Assembly (NCBI RefSeq): GCF_035920445.1
Contig: NZ_CP109162.1
Coordinates: 4,278,001 to 4,342,000 of the forward strand
Direction: 5' to 3'
Origin: Nocardia sp. NBC_01730
Lineage (GTDB): Bacteria > Actinomycetota > Actinomycetes > Mycobacteriales > Mycobacteriaceae
DNA: 64,000 bases
Under the pieces are notes generated by a model, which was not told where the DNA came from, ran no database searches, and saw only the letters and a list, made by a program, of their open reading frames with translations. The stretch's first letter is position 1. Each line of letters opens with the position of its first letter. Both the position numbers and the translations under genes were made by a program. Below, one piece after another: positions 62,046-64,000 of the stretch.

Positions 62046-63782
62046 ATGACGCGATCGAAGACAAGGACCCAGACCGAACCTGCTTGGCTCACCGAGATCA
62101 ACACCGTTTTGGCTGGTGCTGTCGCCGATATCGATCCTGCTCAGTGGGTGTATGGCTATGTGCGGATTTCCCGTGACGAGAAGGACCGCGCCGAGGGCGT
62201 GCACCTGCAAGCGAAAAACCAGGTAAAGCACGCCAACCGCAAGAAGTTTCCGTTGGCGCGGATCTTCTGTGACAACGACATGTCCGGGGCCGACCCGGAC
62301 CGGCCCGCCCTGCGGGAAGTGTTGGGGTTGGCCACCGGTGGTCCGGCCAAAGTCGTTCTTGCTCGCGATGTGTCCCGGTTGACCCGTGACTACGACCTGG
62401 GCAACGAGTTGATGAAGCTGGGCCGTGATGAGGGTGTGCGGTACTGCTTCGTCAACGCCACCGACTACGACCTGACCACCGGTGCGGGTCGGAAGAATTT
62501 CATGGTGGCGGTGGCCGAGGCGGTCGAGTACCGCGAGGTCAACACCGAGAATTTGTTGGAGCGGATGAGCGAGGAAGCCGCGAAGGGAGTCATGCAGGGC
62601 GGTTCGCGCCGCTTCGGCTACGGGAAAGTGGCGGGGACGCATCCGATCACCGGTGCCGAGATCCTGGACCGGTGCGCGTTGCGTGAAGAGGAAGTCGCGG
62701 TGTTGCGGGAAGGCCGTGACCGTTTGATCAACGGTGAGACGCAGACCACGATCATTACCGACTGGAACACGCGGGGTGTGACCACGTCCGAGGGTGATCG
62801 GTGGCGGGTGGGCAAGCTGTCCAAGCAATTGCTGTTGGAAGCGTATGTAGCCTACGACCTGGGCGAGCATACCGACGCCAACGGTGACCGTTGCGAATGC
62901 CTGAACAATCCCGAAGGCAACGGTATTCGGTTCCACGAGCGCAGCGGTACCCGGCATCGTGGGCAGTGGCCCGCGATCTTCACTCGCGCCGAGCATGACG
63001 CGATGCGTGCGGCGGTGACCGCGCACCGCCGGTCCAAGAATCCCGAGCGGCCCCGGCAACGCAACGGTGAGTATTGGTTGACCGGGTTCGCCGAGTGTGG
63101 CGGTACGTGGAAAGAAGACACCGACCGCGCGGGTGAGTATTGCGGGGGTTGGTTGGTCGGTTCGGCGCTGGAACGCAAGCGCAAGAACGGGACCACGGTT
63201 CAGCGTCGCTACGGGTGCCGGTCCAAGGACGGGTTCAACGTCGCGTGTGCGTGTGGGCGGGTGTTCCGCGACGCGAACGCGTTGGAGACGTTCGTGGCGC
63301 AAGCGGTGATCGCCGAGTACGAGAACCCCGACATTCTCGCGCGTCTGGATCGCGGCAACGACAATGCCGAGCGGATCGCGGCGCTGCAGCAACGGATCGA
63401 GACCACCGCAGGCAATCTTGATGCCGAGGCCGACCGGCGGACCGAGGTGTTGAGCGGTGCGGGCGACGAGTTCGACTTGCGGGTTATCGATCGCACGATC
63501 ACCGGACTCAAAGCCAGTTTGAAGACGCTACGTGCCGAACAGGATTCGTTGCGCAGTAGTCAGGCGTTGGCGGTGTTGGCCGATATCGGCTCCACGCCCG
63601 GCGAATTGCGCAAGGCATGGGCGAGCAAGGGTTCGCGGTGGCGCCACGAGGCCGCCGCCCGTGTGATCGAGAAAGTGATCGTGCGGTCCGCGAACATCTA
63701 CGCCGCGAAGTGGGAAGACCAGAACGGGCGCGTGTGGCGGTTCGATAGGTCCTCGGTCGAGATCGTGTGGCGGAAGTTGTGA
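62046..63782 (+). CDS. Large serine recombinase (integrase)
   Basis: The 578-residue protein has an N-terminal resolvase domain with the nucleophilic Ser in YGYVRISRDEKDRAEGVHLQ, followed by DNDMSGADPDRPALREVL and VVLARDVSRLTRDYD. A recombinase domain follows (FGYGKVAGTHPITG). It then has a zinc-ribbon region with cysteines at AECGGTW, YGCRSKDG and VACACGRVF, and a C-terminal coiled coil (ERIAALQQRIETTAGNLDAE). This is the phiC31/Bxb1 class used by phages and ICEs. It lies at the edge of the interrupted XRE gene. Confidence 0.95.
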   Translation: MTRSKTRTQTEPAWLTEINTVLAGAVADIDPAQWVYGYVRISRDEKDRAEGVHLQAKNQVKHANRKKFPLARIFCDNDMSGADPDRPALREVLGLATGGPAKVVLARDVSRLTRDYDLGNELMKLGRDEGVRYCFVNATDYDLTTGAGRKNFMVAVAEAVEYREVNTENLLERMSEEAAKGVMQGGSRRFGYGKVAGTHPITGAEILDRCALREEEVAVLREGRDRLINGETQTTIITDWNTRGVTTSEGDRWRVGKLSKQLLLEAYVAYDLGEHTDANGDRCECLNNPEGNGIRFHERSGTRHRGQWPAIFTRAEHDAMRAAVTAHRRSKNPERPRQRNGEYWLTGFAECGGTWKEDTDRAGEYCGGWLVGSALERKRKNGTTVQRRYGCRSKDGFNVACACGRVFRDANALETFVAQAVIAEYENPDILARLDRGNDNAERIAALQQRIETTAGNLDAEADRRTEVLSGAGDEFDLRVIDRTITGLKASLKTLRAEQDSLRSSQALAVLADIGSTPGELRKAWASKGSRWRHEAAARVIEKVIVRSANIYAAKWEDQNGRVWRFDRSSVEIVWRKL

Positions 63783-63787
63783 GTGCC

Positions 63788-64000
63788 TCACGTGTCGTCG
63801 CGTCGGCGGTCCCGGTCGAGGGTGTCGAGTGCGTTGCGCAGGAACAGCGCGAGTGATTCGAGGACGATGGGGTCGGTGATGTGGGGTGTGAGCCCTTGCC
63901 GCGTCCTGCTTTCGGCGACCCAGCGGCGTGTGGCTTCGCTGGTCGGTCCGATCAGGGCGAGCCTTTGCCCGGCGGTGTTGTTGTGCGCTGCGGGTTGCTG
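63788..64000 (-). CDS. Hypothetical protein of the integrated element, 3' part
   Basis: The minus-strand frame enters from the right edge and ends at 63788. The 70 visible residues include RLALIGPTSEATRRWVAESR and PIVLESLALFLRNALDTLDR and a charged tail, with no recognised domain. It converges on the serine recombinase with five bases between the stops, so it probably belongs to the same mobile element. Confidence 0.55.
   Translation of the reverse strand, partial: QQPAAHNNTAGQRLALIGPTSEATRRWVAESRTRQGLTPHITDPIVLESLALFLRNALDTLDRDRRRDDT

Noticed and set aside
62036..62050. Similarity of AAATTGGTACATGAC at the recombinase start to the palindrome at 47030
   Set aside because: The match is short, the second arm is missing, and both overlap ATG codons in AT-rich starts. 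I treat it as coincidence.

Overview
The window is GC-rich actinobacterial chromosome. It is most like Nocardia or a close relative in the Mycobacteriales. I infer this from codon use, frequent GTG starts, ATGA/GTGA-coupled operons and the gene families present (DUF3024, MmyB-type XRE, ECF41 sigma factor, mycobacterial-style DsbA). No rRNA gene or marker was available to fix the genus. One tRNA gene (Ala, GGC) is present. There is no CRISPR array.

Region 1 (1-9.7 kb) holds the end of an ABC permease gene and then an envelope- or sugar-related cluster. The minus strand carries a coupled operon: GT2 glycosyltransferase, TIGR04282/DUF2064 protein, SAM methyltransferase, membrane-anchored molybdopterin oxidoreductase and a small membrane protein. 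The plus strand carries a polytopic GT-C-like protein followed by an OmpR/histidine-kinase pair. A nucleotide-sugar epimerase gene converges on them.

Region 2 (9.7-30 kb) is a mobile-element zone. The main item is an apparently complete 5.7-kb Tn7-like transposon at 9718-15428. It has 12-bp inverted ends and an identical 8-bp flanking repeat, and carries tnsA, tnsB, tnsC and tniQ behind a gene of the ComB (2-phosphosulfolactate phosphatase) family. Around it lie a dead tyrosine recombinase, a fragment of a second tnsB, an IS30 fragment, a complete IS630 element with TA duplications, and pieces of a type I restriction system next to degraded copies of a small helix-turn-helix gene. An iron/organic-acid type ABC importer with a PrpF isomerase and a LysR regulator sits inside this zone.

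Region 3 (30.3-35.1 kb) is a urease operon, ureAB(fused)-C-F-G-D. It is followed by an intact copy of the repeated HTH gene and by tRNA-Ala.

Region 4 (36.8-62 kb) is ordinary accessory chromosome. It holds an FAD oxidoreductase with an ECF41 sigma factor and a matching promoter, a DsbA-like protein, an MFS exporter, phosphoglucomutase, DUF190 with a badly degraded CrcB, a DHA2 exporter with its TetR regulator and paired operators, an aldonolactone oxidase with a palindrome over its start codon, arsenate reductase, several stress and metabolite enzymes, two AraC regulators and a universal stress protein.

Region 5 (62-64 kb) is the left edge of another integrated element. A large serine recombinase has inserted into an MmyB-type XRE regulator gene and removed its 5' end. 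The element continues beyond the window.
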